Shown piece after piece: positions 26,314-34,639 of a stretch of DNA of 64,000 nucleotides (positions within the stretch are counted from its first letter, which is position 1; each line of letters begins with the position of its first letter). A program made the position numbers and the translations under genes. The stretch spans positions 62,001 to 126,000 of the forward strand of contig CACMNV010000002.1 in the NCBI GenBank assembly GCA_902615025.1. The letters run 5' to 3'. Origin of the DNA: an uncultured SAR116 cluster alpha proteobacterium. Lineage in GTDB: Bacteria > Pseudomonadota > Alphaproteobacteria > Puniceispirillales > Marisalimonadaceae. The notes beneath the pieces are model-generated. The model had not been told where the DNA came from and made no database searches. It worked only from the letters and a program-made list of their open reading frames with translations.

Positions 26314-29300
26314 AAAACTTTATAAGCCTTTGCATACTTAACCCCGTAGCTATTTTAGCACTAGTTTTGTTAACCATAGTCTTTGGTATTGTTGCTCTTA
26401 AAAAAATTCCAATACAAATGACGCCAGACATAGATAAACCTATTCTTCAAGTTCGTGTATCTTGGCCTGGTGCTTCACCCGATGATGTTGAAAGAGAAAT
26501 AATTACAAGATTAGAAAGATCGATAAGTTCTTTATCAGGTGTTGAAAAAATAGAATCAGATAGTAGATACGGTTCAGGTAGAATTACATTAACGTATAAC
26601 ATTGGAGAAAATATAGACAATGCTACAATTAAATTGTTGAACAGAATTTCAATAATTAATGGACTTCCAGAAGAAGCTTCAAAACCTGTAGTTAGGACAT
26701 CTAATTCAGAAGACAGCCCTATATCAAGATTAGTTTTAATCAAAACAAAAGACTCTAAAGTTGGTGAAATGACCACTTTAGGTGATTTAGTTGAATTTGA
26801 AATAATAGAAAAATTATCAAGAATTGAAGGTGTTTCTGAAGTTACATTTAGAGGAGGTAGTAAAAAAGAATTAAAAATTAGTGTAGATATGCAAAAGCTT
26901 GCTAATTTTGGTATTAATATCAATAGTTTAGTTAATTCTCTTAAAAACAGCTCTGCCCAACTGACGGCAGGAGAATTAATTGAGGGTAAAAGAACATATA
27001 CTCTTAGAGCTGAATCAATTGCTTATACTCCTGAAAGTGCTGAAAATATAATTATAAAAACTGATAATTCATCTAGCACTAGCAGTACCACAGTGAAATT
27101 AGGTGATGTTGCTAATATTTTTATTTCTTACAAAAATCCAACTAGCTTTAGAAGAATTAATGGTGAAGATGCAATAACCTTTGCGGTTTTAAGAGAACCA
27201 GGTGCGAATGTTGTCAAAACTATGGAATTATTAAATAAGAAAATAGAAAGTTTAAACAAGACAAACTTAAACAATAAAGGTTTAGAATTGTATAATGTAT
27301 ATGATGAAACCATCTATATTAACAATGCAATAGATCTAGTTCAACAAAACATAATTATTGGAGGAATTCTAGCTATTTGTGTTTTGATGATTTTCTTAAG
27401 AAATTTAAGACCTACTCTTATAATTATGTTTGCTATTCCAGTTTCAGTAGTTGGAACTTTTGTAATGATTTCTTCTTTAGGACTTTCAATAAATGTTATT
27501 TCTCTAGCAGGTTTAGCTTTTGCTGTTGGTATGGTTGTTGACGCTTCTATTGTAAGCCAAGAAAATATATATAGACTCAATCAATCTGGTTTAAATTCAG
27601 AAAAAGCGTCATTAAATGGTGTATTGCAAGTATGGAAACCTATTTTAGGTTCTGCGTTAACCACTGTTGTTGTTTTTATACCGGTCTTAATGGTTGATCT
27701 TCCTGTTGGACAATTATTTCGAGATATTGCTGTTGCTATATCTGTTTCTGTAGTTATTTCTGTTTTAGTATCATTAACGTTAATACCTACAATGGCTAAT
27801 GTTTCACTAAGAAGAAATAAACTAGATCAAGACAAAATATTTAAGATACCTGTTATTGATAACTTAGCTAATAATTTTAAAGCATGGATATTAAAGTATA
27901 TTGAATGGTCCCTTGAAACATCAAAAAGAGGTTTAACTGTAATATTTAGCATAATTTTAATATCGTTTATTTTTGTTTTTTCATTTATCCCTCCTTTGGA
28001 TTATTTACCAGACGGAAACAGAAACTTTGTATTTGCAAGAATAATTGTTCCTCCAGGGTATAATAAAGAGGCTACATTAGAAATAGCACGAGCAATGGAA
28101 AAATCAGCTCAACCATTATGGGAAAAAAAAACTGATGTTGAAGGTGAAAAGCCAAAAATATCCAGGTTCTTTTTTGTGGCATATTCAGGAGGTGCTTTTG
28201 CTGGTGCTGCAACTGAAAATGCTAAACGAGTAAAAGAAATTCTACCAATTTTAACTAATCCTGTTAGAGCTCAACCTGGTGCAAGGGCATTTGCTCAACA
28301 AGCATCACTTTTTGGTAGATCTGTTGGTGGTTCTCGATCAATAAGAGTTAATATAACAGGTCCTTCACTGAAACAAATAAAACCAGTCTCACAAAACTTA
28401 TTTAGAGCTATTAGAAAGGAATTCCCTCCATCAGATGGTCATCAGGTGCGCTCCATACCAACTTTAAATAATGGTGTTCCTCAAGTGGTAATAAAGCCAA
28501 ATAACTTTAAATTGTCAGAGTATGGTATTTCAGCTAGAGAATTTGCAACTGTTTTGGATGTTTATAATGATGGTTTAAGAGTTTCTGAAGTTCCTTTTGA
28601 AGGAAGATTAATTGATATGACATTGTTATCTAGCAAAAGAAACTTTAATAAAATTGATGATTTAGAGAATTTTTCTTTTGTAACAAATAGTGGAGATTAT
28701 ATAACGCTGTCTCAGGTTGCTGATTTAGAAATAGTAGGTCTTCCTAATCAAATAAAACGCCTTTCGGGTAAAAGAGTTTTATCTATACAATTAAGACCTA
28801 ATGAAGGGATTTCATTAGAGGAATCAATTAAAGTTTTAAATGATAAATTAATTAAGCCCTTAAATGGTAAACTTCCTAAAGGTGTATTTGTAAATATATC
28901 TGGAGCTGCAAGTGAATTAGAAAGAACATGGAATAGTATGCAGCAAAATGTCTTAATTGCAATTTTTGTAATATTTATTCTTTTAACAATTTTAATGAAA
29001 TCATTTACACTACCCTTAATAGTTTTAGTTATTGTTCCTTCTGCAGCAGTAGGTGGAATTATGGCATTAATTATTATAAATTTGTTTATAAAACAACCTT
29101 TAGACATGTTAACTATGCTAGGATTTATAATATTAACAGGCTTAGTTGTTAATAATTCAATTTTAATGGTGGAGCAAACCGTTTGGCATAAAAAATATGA
29201 AAACCTAACACTTAAAAATTGTATAATGAAAGCTACTAAGAATAGAATTAGACCTATTTTTATGTCAACGTTAACCAGTTTATTTGGCTTAACACCTTTA

Positions 29301-29450
29301 CTTTTATTTCCAGGAGCGGGTTCTGAGCTTTATAGAGGTATTGGCGCAGTTATTTTTGGAGGTTTAACAATGTCAACGTTACTCACTTTTTTTATGATCC
29401 CGCCATTATTAATGATAGCCTTGAGATATCAAAAAAGTAATTTAATTTAA
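26310..29450 (+). CDS. RND efflux transporter permease
   Basis: A 1046-residue inner-membrane proton antiporter of the AcrB superfamily. It has an N-terminal helix, a first periplasmic porter region starting with VSWPGASPDDVEREI, helices TM2-TM6, a second periplasmic region, and TM8-TM12. TM4 reads VGMVVDASIV, with Asp411 followed by Ala, whereas AcrB-type pumps have Asp-Asp. TM10 reads GLVVNNSILMVE, lacking the AcrB lysine, so the relay follows the SwrC/other HAE variant. The substrate is unknown. It is translationally coupled to the adaptor gene, and its stop shares TTAA with the convergent gene. Confidence 0.92.
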   Translation: MKNFISLCILNPVAILALVLLTIVFGIVALKKIPIQMTPDIDKPILQVRVSWPGASPDDVEREIITRLERSISSLSGVEKIESDSRYGSGRITLTYNIGENIDNATIKLLNRISIINGLPEEASKPVVRTSNSEDSPISRLVLIKTKDSKVGEMTTLGDLVEFEIIEKLSRIEGVSEVTFRGGSKKELKISVDMQKLANFGININSLVNSLKNSSAQLTAGELIEGKRTYTLRAESIAYTPESAENIIIKTDNSSSTSSTTVKLGDVANIFISYKNPTSFRRINGEDAITFAVLREPGANVVKTMELLNKKIESLNKTNLNNKGLELYNVYDETIYINNAIDLVQQNIIIGGILAICVLMIFLRNLRPTLIIMFAIPVSVVGTFVMISSLGLSINVISLAGLAFAVGMVVDASIVSQENIYRLNQSGLNSEKASLNGVLQVWKPILGSALTTVVVFIPVLMVDLPVGQLFRDIAVAISVSVVISVLVSLTLIPTMANVSLRRNKLDQDKIFKIPVIDNLANNFKAWILKYIEWSLETSKRGLTVIFSIILISFIFVFSFIPPLDYLPDGNRNFVFARIIVPPGYNKEATLEIARAMEKSAQPLWEKKTDVEGEKPKISRFFFVAYSGGAFAGAATENAKRVKEILPILTNPVRAQPGARAFAQQASLFGRSVGGSRSIRVNITGPSLKQIKPVSQNLFRAIRKEFPPSDGHQVRSIPTLNNGVPQVVIKPNNFKLSEYGISAREFATVLDVYNDGLRVSEVPFEGRLIDMTLLSSKRNFNKIDDLENFSFVTNSGDYITLSQVADLEIVGLPNQIKRLSGKRVLSIQLRPNEGISLEESIKVLNDKLIKPLNGKLPKGVFVNISGAASELERTWNSMQQNVLIAIFVIFILLTILMKSFTLPLIVLVIVPSAAVGGIMALIIINLFIKQPLDMLTMLGFIILTGLVVNNSILMVEQTVWHKKYENLTLKNCIMKATKNRIRPIFMSTLTSLFGLTPLLLFPGAGSELYRGIGAVIFGGLTMSTLLTFFMIPPLLMIALRYQKSNLI

Positions 29451-30055
29451 TAATTTAATTTTTTATTTAATAGTTTTGCTTTTAATAACTCATATTTTGT
29501 ATCTATGTCAAAAATAGTTCCATAGCCACATGGCACGTGAATAAAAGCTTTAGAGGGTAAAAATTTTCTAGCACCTTCATCTTTTTTTAGGTTTTTTAAC
29601 AAATTAAAATAGATCTTTGGAATTATTAAAGGGTTACCAACTTTCTTTTTGTAACATGGGGAAATGATTTTATTTTTTTTTTGAACAAAAGTATTAATTA
29701 GTTTTTTAAAATCTTTTGTAGAGATTAAAGGCATATCTCCTGGAATAAACATTATGCCATTTTTATTTATTTTTTTTTTAAAAATAAATGATACTGAACT
29801 TCCTAAACCATTTTTATAATCTTTGTTATAAATAACTTTTACATCATATTTATTTAATGTTTTTTTTAGAGTATTATAATTATTTCCGCCAATTACTACA
29901 ATATTATTTTTATTTGAATCAATTTGAATTAGTCGATCTAAAATAGTTTCAATAATAGTTTTTCCATTAATTTTTTCTAAGATTTTATTTTTTAACCCAT
30001 ATCTTTTGCTTAATCCTGCAGCTAAAACAACCTTTATAATCTTGTTACTTTTCAA
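29447..30055 (-). CDS. MobA-like nucleotidyltransferase, probable molybdenum cofactor cytidylyltransferase
   Basis: A 202-residue GT-A fold enzyme with KVVLAAGLSKRYG (nucleotide loop) and IPGDMPLI (metal-binding GDMP). It fits MocA/MobA-like transferases that attach CMP or GMP to molybdopterin. Its 4-base overlap with the XdhC-family gene suggests the MCD cytosine form used by xanthine dehydrogenase or CO-dehydrogenase-like enzymes. The cofactor specificity is inferred from context. No molybdenum hydroxylase genes are in the window. Confidence 0.75.
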   Translation of the reverse strand: MKSNKIIKVVLAAGLSKRYGLKNKILEKINGKTIIETILDRLIQIDSNKNNIVVIGGNNYNTLKKTLNKYDVKVIYNKDYKNGLGSSVSFIFKKKINKNGIMFIPGDMPLISTKDFKKLINTFVQKKNKIISPCYKKKVGNPLIIPKIYFNLLKNLKKDEGARKFLPSKAFIHVPCGYGTIFDIDTKYELLKAKLLNKKLNY

Positions 30056-31005
30056 AAACTTCTTCTTACTTGTGTAATTTCTGCCATTATAGAAAGAGCA
30101 ATTTCTTGTGGTGTTTTAGATGAAATATTTAATCCAATTGGCGCATGAATTTTACTTATTTGTTCTAAATTATAGCCCTCGCTTTTAAGTCTCTCAATTC
30201 TACTTGCATGAGTTTTTCTACTCCCAAGAGAACCAATATAACCAGCTGTAGAATTTAAAGCTATTTTTAATGCAATATCATCAATTTTAGGATCATGGGT
30301 CAGTGTGACTATATTGTCTGAAAAATTTAAATCGTAATTTTCCAATGCAACATCTGGCCATTCGTTAATAATTAAATCATTTGGGAACCTTTTTTTATTT
30401 GCAAAATATTCCCTTGGGTCAATTATTATCACTTCATATTCACATATATTTGCTAATGAAGAAAGCGCTTGTGATAGATGAACTCCCCCTATTATGAAAA
30501 GACGTGGTTTTGGGTCGATTATATGATAAAAAACATTCTCATTATGATTTAAGTAACTAGTTTTATTTTGTTCTTGATCTAATTTGGAAATAATCTCTCT
30601 TTTTCCAGTTTTGCAATCTGATCTAATTATAACTCTTTTACGTTTTTGCATCATATTTTTTGTTTTGAAAATAATTTTGTCATTATCTTCTAATGGGTTT
30701 ATTAATATTTTTAAATTACCTCCGCATGCTAACCCAACTTCCCATGCTAAATCATTTGTAATCCCATAATCTTTGATCCTATGTTTTTTATCTTTTAATG
30801 AATCAAGAGCTTCAGTTACTACAGAGTTTTCTACACATCCTCCAGATACAGAACCTATAATTTCACCATTCTCGTTAATAGCCATTTGACCACCAACTTG
30901 TCTAGGAGCACTTCCCCAAGTAGAAATAACAGTTGCAATAGCAACTTTATTTTTTTCTTTTAACCAGTTAAAAGTTGGTGTGATAATATCATCTAAATTA
31001 TTCAT
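30052..31005 (-). CDS. xdhC: XdhC/CoxI-family molybdenum enzyme maturation protein
   Basis: A 317-residue protein. The N-terminal XdhC domain contains STWGSAPRQVGGQMA and SVSGGCVENSVV, with the conserved cysteine. The C-terminal Rossmann-like domain contains LFIIGGVHLSQAL and GYIGSLGSRKTHA. Family members bind and sulfurate the molybdenum cofactor and insert it into xanthine-dehydrogenase-type enzymes. It starts the two-gene unit with the MobA-like gene, sharing 4 bases, and is divergent from bioY across 78 bases. Confidence 0.88.
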   Translation of the reverse strand: MNNLDDIITPTFNWLKEKNKVAIATVISTWGSAPRQVGGQMAINENGEIIGSVSGGCVENSVVTEALDSLKDKKHRIKDYGITNDLAWEVGLACGGNLKILINPLEDNDKIIFKTKNMMQKRKRVIIRSDCKTGKREIISKLDQEQNKTSYLNHNENVFYHIIDPKPRLFIIGGVHLSQALSSLANICEYEVIIIDPREYFANKKRFPNDLIINEWPDVALENYDLNFSDNIVTLTHDPKIDDIALKIALNSTAGYIGSLGSRKTHASRIERLKSEGYNLEQISKIHAPIGLNISSKTPQEIALSIMAEITQVRRSF

Positions 31006-31030
31006 ATTTTATTTCATTTATTATTTTGTT

Positions 31031-31048
31031 ATATTATATTGATAATAT
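31031..31048. promoter_or_regulatory. Inverted repeat in the xdhC-bioY intergenic region
   Basis: Perfect 7-base arms ATATTAT (31031-31037) and ATAATAT (31042-31048) are separated by ATTG. It is placed about 35 bases before the bioY start, where an operator could lie. The core TTAT-N4-ATAA resembles the alphaproteobacterial BioR half-sites TTAT/ATAA, but BioR sites normally have a 2-base centre. Chance is plausible in sequence this AT-rich. Confidence 0.25.
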
Positions 31049-31083
31049 CATTAAACAATAAATACAAACAAGGCTGTTTATAA

Positions 31084-31674
31084 ATGTTAAATCAAACAAA
31101 TGCTATGAATACTGAAACTTGGATTGGAAACCTTATAGGTAAGAATACTGAAAACAAAAATATAAAAATAATCTTTTCAATAATTTCTATTTTTCTAGGT
31201 AGTTTATTATTAATAGTATCCGCAAAAATTAAAGTTCCTCTTTATCCTGTTCCAATGACTTTGCAACCTTTGGCCGTATTGATGATAGCAATGTTATTTG
31301 GACGAAAACTAGCAACTCTTACAGTTGGTTTATATATTTTTAAAGGTATAATCGGACTTCCAGTTTTCGCATTTGGAGGAGGCCTGATGTATTTAATGGG
31401 TCCGACTGGAGGATTTATTTTGGGTTTCTTTGTAAGTGCTTTTATAGTAGGACATTTAGCTGATTGTGGTTGGGGAAAAAAGGTTTCATTATCAATAATT
31501 TCAATGTTGATAGGTATGTTAGTAATTTATAGTTTAGGAATTTTTCAATTAGCACTTTTAAAAGGGTTTAATTTTGCTTTGTTAAAAGGTTTTTATCCTT
31601 TTTTATTGGGTGATTTTTATAAATTGCTTTTGGCTGGGATAATTACTCCATATATTTGGAAAATATCTAAATAA
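31084..31674 (+). CDS. bioY: Biotin transporter BioY (S component)
   Basis: A 196-residue membrane protein with about six helices and the BioY hallmarks PVPMTLQPLAVLM, FGGGLMYLMGPTGG and GFFVSAFIVGHLAD. It imports biotin, alone or with an ECF energising module, which is not in the window. Biotin is the cofactor of the PccA carboxylase in this window, and uptake would matter if the organism cannot make it. The start at 31084 has no clear ribosome site; ATG at 31105 is an alternative that would drop seven residues. The upstream inverted repeats may be regulatory. Confidence 0.92.
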   Translation: MLNQTNAMNTETWIGNLIGKNTENKNIKIIFSIISIFLGSLLLIVSAKIKVPLYPVPMTLQPLAVLMIAMLFGRKLATLTVGLYIFKGIIGLPVFAFGGGLMYLMGPTGGFILGFFVSAFIVGHLADCGWGKKVSLSIISMLIGMLVIYSLGIFQLALLKGFNFALLKGFYPFLLGDFYKLLLAGIITPYIWKISK

Positions 31675-31683
31675 ATTAATACT

Positions 31684-32067
31684 TTGAAACCTGTTAACAT
31701 TAAAGCAAGGGACGCTTTTGATTTTTTATCAAAAAAAGTTGATTCTCATTTAATTGATACTCGATCAGATTTAGAGTGGAAAACTACAGGAGTACCAGAT
31801 TTATCATCAATAAATAAAAAAGCTTATTTAATAAATTGGGGACCAGTTTTAGATCAAACTTTTTTTGAACAATATAAAAAATTTCTGTTAACTAGTTTTA
31901 ATCAAAAAGATAGTCTATTTTTTATATGTAGATCTGGTTCAAGATCATTTATGGCAGCTAAATTGGCAATTGAATTTGGTTTCAAAGATTCTTTTAATAT
32001 ATATGAAGGGTTTCATAACGAAAATGATCAAAATTGGAAAAAAAAATTGCCAGTAAAAATTATTTAA
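31684..32067 (+). CDS. Rhodanese-like sulfurtransferase
   Basis: A 127-residue single rhodanese domain: HLIDTRSDLEW at the start, then FICRSGSRSFMAAKLA with the active-site Cys82, and a C-terminal YEGFHNEND. The six-residue CRSGSRS loop fits sulfur-transferring members rather than phosphatases. The start is TTG at 31684, since no in-frame ATG precedes the family core. It starts 9 bases after bioY and is probably co-transcribed with it. Its stop shares TTAA with the convergent gene. The acceptor is unknown. Confidence 0.85.
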   Translation: MKPVNIKARDAFDFLSKKVDSHLIDTRSDLEWKTTGVPDLSSINKKAYLINWGPVLDQTFFEQYKKFLLTSFNQKDSLFFICRSGSRSFMAAKLAIEFGFKDSFNIYEGFHNENDQNWKKKLPVKII

Positions 32068-32342
32068 GCATCATTTAAAAAGTTTTTGGAGTTTTTAGAA
32101 TTATCAATTTGAGAATTTTCGATCAAATCTTCCAATGCATCTTCAAAAGCAACAAGTTCAATATTTTTGTTGAATTCAATACTATCGATTAATACATCTT
32201 CAGGTGAAGAATCTTCAGAATGTTCTACATTCACAGCAATTATAGCAGCAATTGTAGAGGTTATTTTGTTATTTTTTTTCTTAAAATTATTAAAATTGAT
32301 AATGTTTGAATTTGTTTTTTTATCTTCAGTTTTAGCAGTCAT
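32064..32342 (-). CDS. Small acidic protein of unknown function
   Basis: A 92-residue frame I do not recognise. The first 30 residues are polar and lysine/asparagine-rich, a short hydrophobic patch follows (STIAAIIAVNV), and the rest is strongly acidic with Glu and Asp runs. There is no signal peptide or clear membrane helix. A weak AGGTG ribosome site lies before the ATG. It lies 69 bases after the repeat-protein gene on the same strand, so the two may be co-expressed, and its stop shares TTAA with the rhodanese gene. Confidence 0.5.
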   Translation of the reverse strand: MTAKTEDKKTNSNIINFNNFKKKNNKITSTIAAIIAVNVEHSEDSSPEDVLIDSIEFNKNIELVAFEDALEDLIENSQIDNSKNSKNFLNDA

Positions 32343-32411
32343 CTAAGCACCTAATCATTAATAACACATAATTAAATCTGAATACAATTATAATTATATG
32401 TTTATCATAAA

Positions 32412-33572
32412 TTATTGACCAACCCTACGAATAATTATTCTACCTGAAGGTCTGTTATTAACATTTTCAACAGTTCTAGTCGCCAGGCTATAAAGGTTTG
32501 TTTCAATACCAAAATTATCAACAACTGCAACTCTTGTTCTAATTTGAAAACCAACTAAATCTTGATTAAGATTAAGTGATGGACCACTAATACTGTTAAG
32601 AGCTATCCAATTACGTCCATCTTTCGATTTTTCCCAACTAATATTTATAGAAGCTATACCGTCTTCATCTGACAAAGAATTTGAAATTGCTTTAAGAACT
32701 GAACCTTCTCTGGGTAATCCATTTATAGTAACATCACCTTGGACAGGATCATCTAAATTGTCTATAGATTCTGATGGACTTGTGTATAACACCTCTCTAG
32801 TTCCGTGGCTATCAACATATGAAACTACGGCTCTAAAAGAATAATTTACGTGTTCTTGTTGTAATCTGAGAACTTCAGTAGTTTCTGCCGGAAAAGCTTC
32901 CCAATCTGATTGTGATGAAGAACGTTGCCAGGAAATTTCAAACCCACCTATACCATCTTCATCAGATATACTAGATGTATCAACTACCAGAGCACTGTCT
33001 TCTACTGGTGTTCCAATAAGTCTTGCAGAACCTGTAGGTTTATCATTAACATTTTTTACAGTTGAAGAGGGTGGGCTGATCAATGTCTCCAAATTTCCTT
33101 GCCCATCGACGTATGAAATAACCACTCTTAATTTCTTACCTACATGAATTTCTCTCGGAGTAAAAGATTGACTTACCTCTTTACTTATATTTTTCCAATT
33201 ATTTCCTTTATCTGATATTTGCCATTGAACACTTACTTGCCCCATTCCGTCTGAATCAATAACAGATGACAAATCAACAATTAAAGGCTCATCTTCTACT
33301 GCAGAAAATCCAGAAACTGTAGATTCTTCATTTTTTTTAGTATTTTTTGAATTAGAAGTTATATCACTTTTCTTAAAATTTTCTTTTTTATTTTGTGTTT
33401 TATAGGTGCTACTATGATCATGTTGTTTAATATTAGATTTAGTTTGATAAACTTTCTTATCTTTAATGCTTGGATCGCCCCCAGCGAAAGAACTATTTAA
33501 ATTTGCAGTTCCAATAATTACAATTGCTGCTAATGAAGTATATCCCCATAATTTAGCTAATGATGTATACAT
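32412..33572 (-). CDS. Secreted protein with three Ig-like repeats
   Basis: A 386-residue protein. An uncleaved-looking or signal-type N-terminus is hydrophobic to about residue 30 (AGG), followed by a polar Lys/Asn/Ser linker (31-85). Three homologous repeats of about 95 residues follow (about 86-178, 179-276, 277-374). Each contains S(D/x)xDGxxxxxxxW, then a beta segment RVxVxYVDxxG and an ending NVNxxPxG. Such units resemble the Ig-like tandem repeats of large bacterial adhesins. The ATG at 33572 follows GGAG at good spacing; a TTG four codons upstream would bury that site. The protein ends 12 residues into an apparent fourth repeat. Its function is unknown, possibly surface binding. Confidence 0.7.
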   Translation of the reverse strand: MYTSLAKLWGYTSLAAIVIIGTANLNSSFAGGDPSIKDKKVYQTKSNIKQHDHSSTYKTQNKKENFKKSDITSNSKNTKKNEESTVSGFSAVEDEPLIVDLSSVIDSDGMGQVSVQWQISDKGNNWKNISKEVSQSFTPREIHVGKKLRVVISYVDGQGNLETLISPPSSTVKNVNDKPTGSARLIGTPVEDSALVVDTSSISDEDGIGGFEISWQRSSSQSDWEAFPAETTEVLRLQQEHVNYSFRAVVSYVDSHGTREVLYTSPSESIDNLDDPVQGDVTINGLPREGSVLKAISNSLSDEDGIASINISWEKSKDGRNWIALNSISGPSLNLNQDLVGFQIRTRVAVVDNFGIETNLYSLATRTVENVNNRPSGRIIIRRVGQ

Positions 33573-33653
33573 TAAAATCTCCAAATTTATAATATAAACT
33601 ATTTTACATTAATCTCTAAAATAAGATATTTTAATTTTTTATCAACAAAATAT

Positions 33654-33923
33654 TTATCTATTAAAACTTTTAATTATATTATCAATTTCTTTGATTTGTT
33701 GGTTAAGATGTAACTTAACATTATTTAAACTATTAATTAGATCATTTTTACTCTGATTTTTTGGGATATTTTGAGCTTTAGAAACAATATTTGTTAAAAT
33801 CATCCGATCTTCGTCTTTAGAATTTAAATCTAGATTTTTAGCAACTTTTTCTATATCTAATAATTCTTGTTCCAATTTATCAAGCTTGTGTTCTTCAGAT
33901 TTAAACATTATAATACTCTTCAT
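33654..33923 (-). CDS. Small coiled-coil protein of unknown function
   Basis: An 89-residue frame I do not recognise, predominantly helical and charged with leucine/isoleucine heptad spacing (HKLDKLEQELLDIEKV and a C-terminal LNNVKLHLNQQIKEID), suggesting a coiled coil. There is no signal peptide. The first ATG (33923) lacks a ribosome site. The sixth codon, ATG at 33908, follows an AAGAG and may be the true start, giving 84 residues. It is upstream of the repeat-protein gene on the same strand with 81 bases between, and divergent from psd by 23 bases. Confidence 0.5.
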   Translation of the reverse strand: MKSIIMFKSEEHKLDKLEQELLDIEKVAKNLDLNSKDEDRMILTNIVSKAQNIPKNQSKNDLINSLNNVKLHLNQQIKEIDNIIKSFNR

Positions 33924-33946
33924 TAATATTCATAGGTTTTAAAAAA

Positions 33947-34636
33947 ATGTCAATATTAGATTCAATTAAAAAAAGTGTATTAGTTCCAATTCATCCAACT
34001 GGCTTGCCTTTTATAATTATATTCTGTTTAATCACTTTAATAATTGGTTGGATCTGGTCTCCTTTGTTTTTTATCGGGCTCATTTTAACGCTTTGGTGCA
34101 TATATTTTTTTAGAAATCCTGAGAGAATTACTCCAGAAAATATTGATAATAGTTTAGTTATAGCTCCAGCTGATGGTAAAATTATTGATATAGAAGACAT
34201 CACTCCTGACGAAGAGATAGGCTTACCAAAAAATAAATATACAAAGATTGGAATATTTATGAATGTTTTCAATGTTCATGTAAATAGATCTCCAATGTCT
34301 GGAACAATTACTAAGAGAAATTATATACCAGGCTTATTTTTTAATGCAAGTTTAGACAAGGCATCTAAAGAAAATGAAAGACTGTCTTTGGTAATGAATG
34401 TAAATAGCAAAATTAAAATAGCTTTTGTTCAAATTGCAGGCCTTTTGGCAAGAAGAATTGTTAATGAAGCTCAGGAAGGAAATAAACTTGTTACAGGTGA
34501 AATTTTTGGCATTATTAGATTTGGAAGTAAAGTAGATGTTTATATTCCAATAGGATCAAAAATTAATGTTTTAAAAGGACAAACTTCAATTGCTGGAGAA
34601 ACTATTCTTGCAGAGATAAATTCAAAAAAAAAATAG
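33947..34636 (+). CDS. psd: Phosphatidylserine decarboxylase proenzyme
   Basis: Pyruvoyl enzyme making phosphatidylethanolamine. The 229 residues fit the short prokaryotic (psd-A) group. Two N-terminal membrane helices precede FFRNPERITP and VIAPADGKIIDIE. The self-cleavage site is the Gly-Ser in IIRFGSKVDVYIP near the C-terminus, which would yield a small alpha chain with the pyruvoyl group. It is four bases before pssA, the usual psd-pssA pairing of the serine phospholipid branch, so substrate and product enzymes are made together. Confidence 0.93.
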   Translation: MSILDSIKKSVLVPIHPTGLPFIIIFCLITLIIGWIWSPLFFIGLILTLWCIYFFRNPERITPENIDNSLVIAPADGKIIDIEDITPDEEIGLPKNKYTKIGIFMNVFNVHVNRSPMSGTITKRNYIPGLFFNASLDKASKENERLSLVMNVNSKIKIAFVQIAGLLARRIVNEAQEGNKLVTGEIFGIIRFGSKVDVYIPIGSKINVLKGQTSIAGETILAEINSKKK

Positions 34637-34639
34637 ACA

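Noticed and set aside
26447..26923. Long antisense open frame under the RND permease gene, plus similar ones under purD, pckA and pccB
   Set aside because: They follow the codon pattern of the real genes on the opposite strand and have no ribosome sites or family motifs.
31031..31048. A true BioR operator ahead of bioY
   Set aside because: The half-sites fit but the centre is four bases instead of two, so the name cannot be claimed. It is kept only as an inverted repeat.
33572..33584. TTG at 33584 as the start of the repeat-protein gene
   Set aside because: It would place the GGAG ribosome site inside the coding sequence; the ATG at 33572 uses that site at normal spacing.
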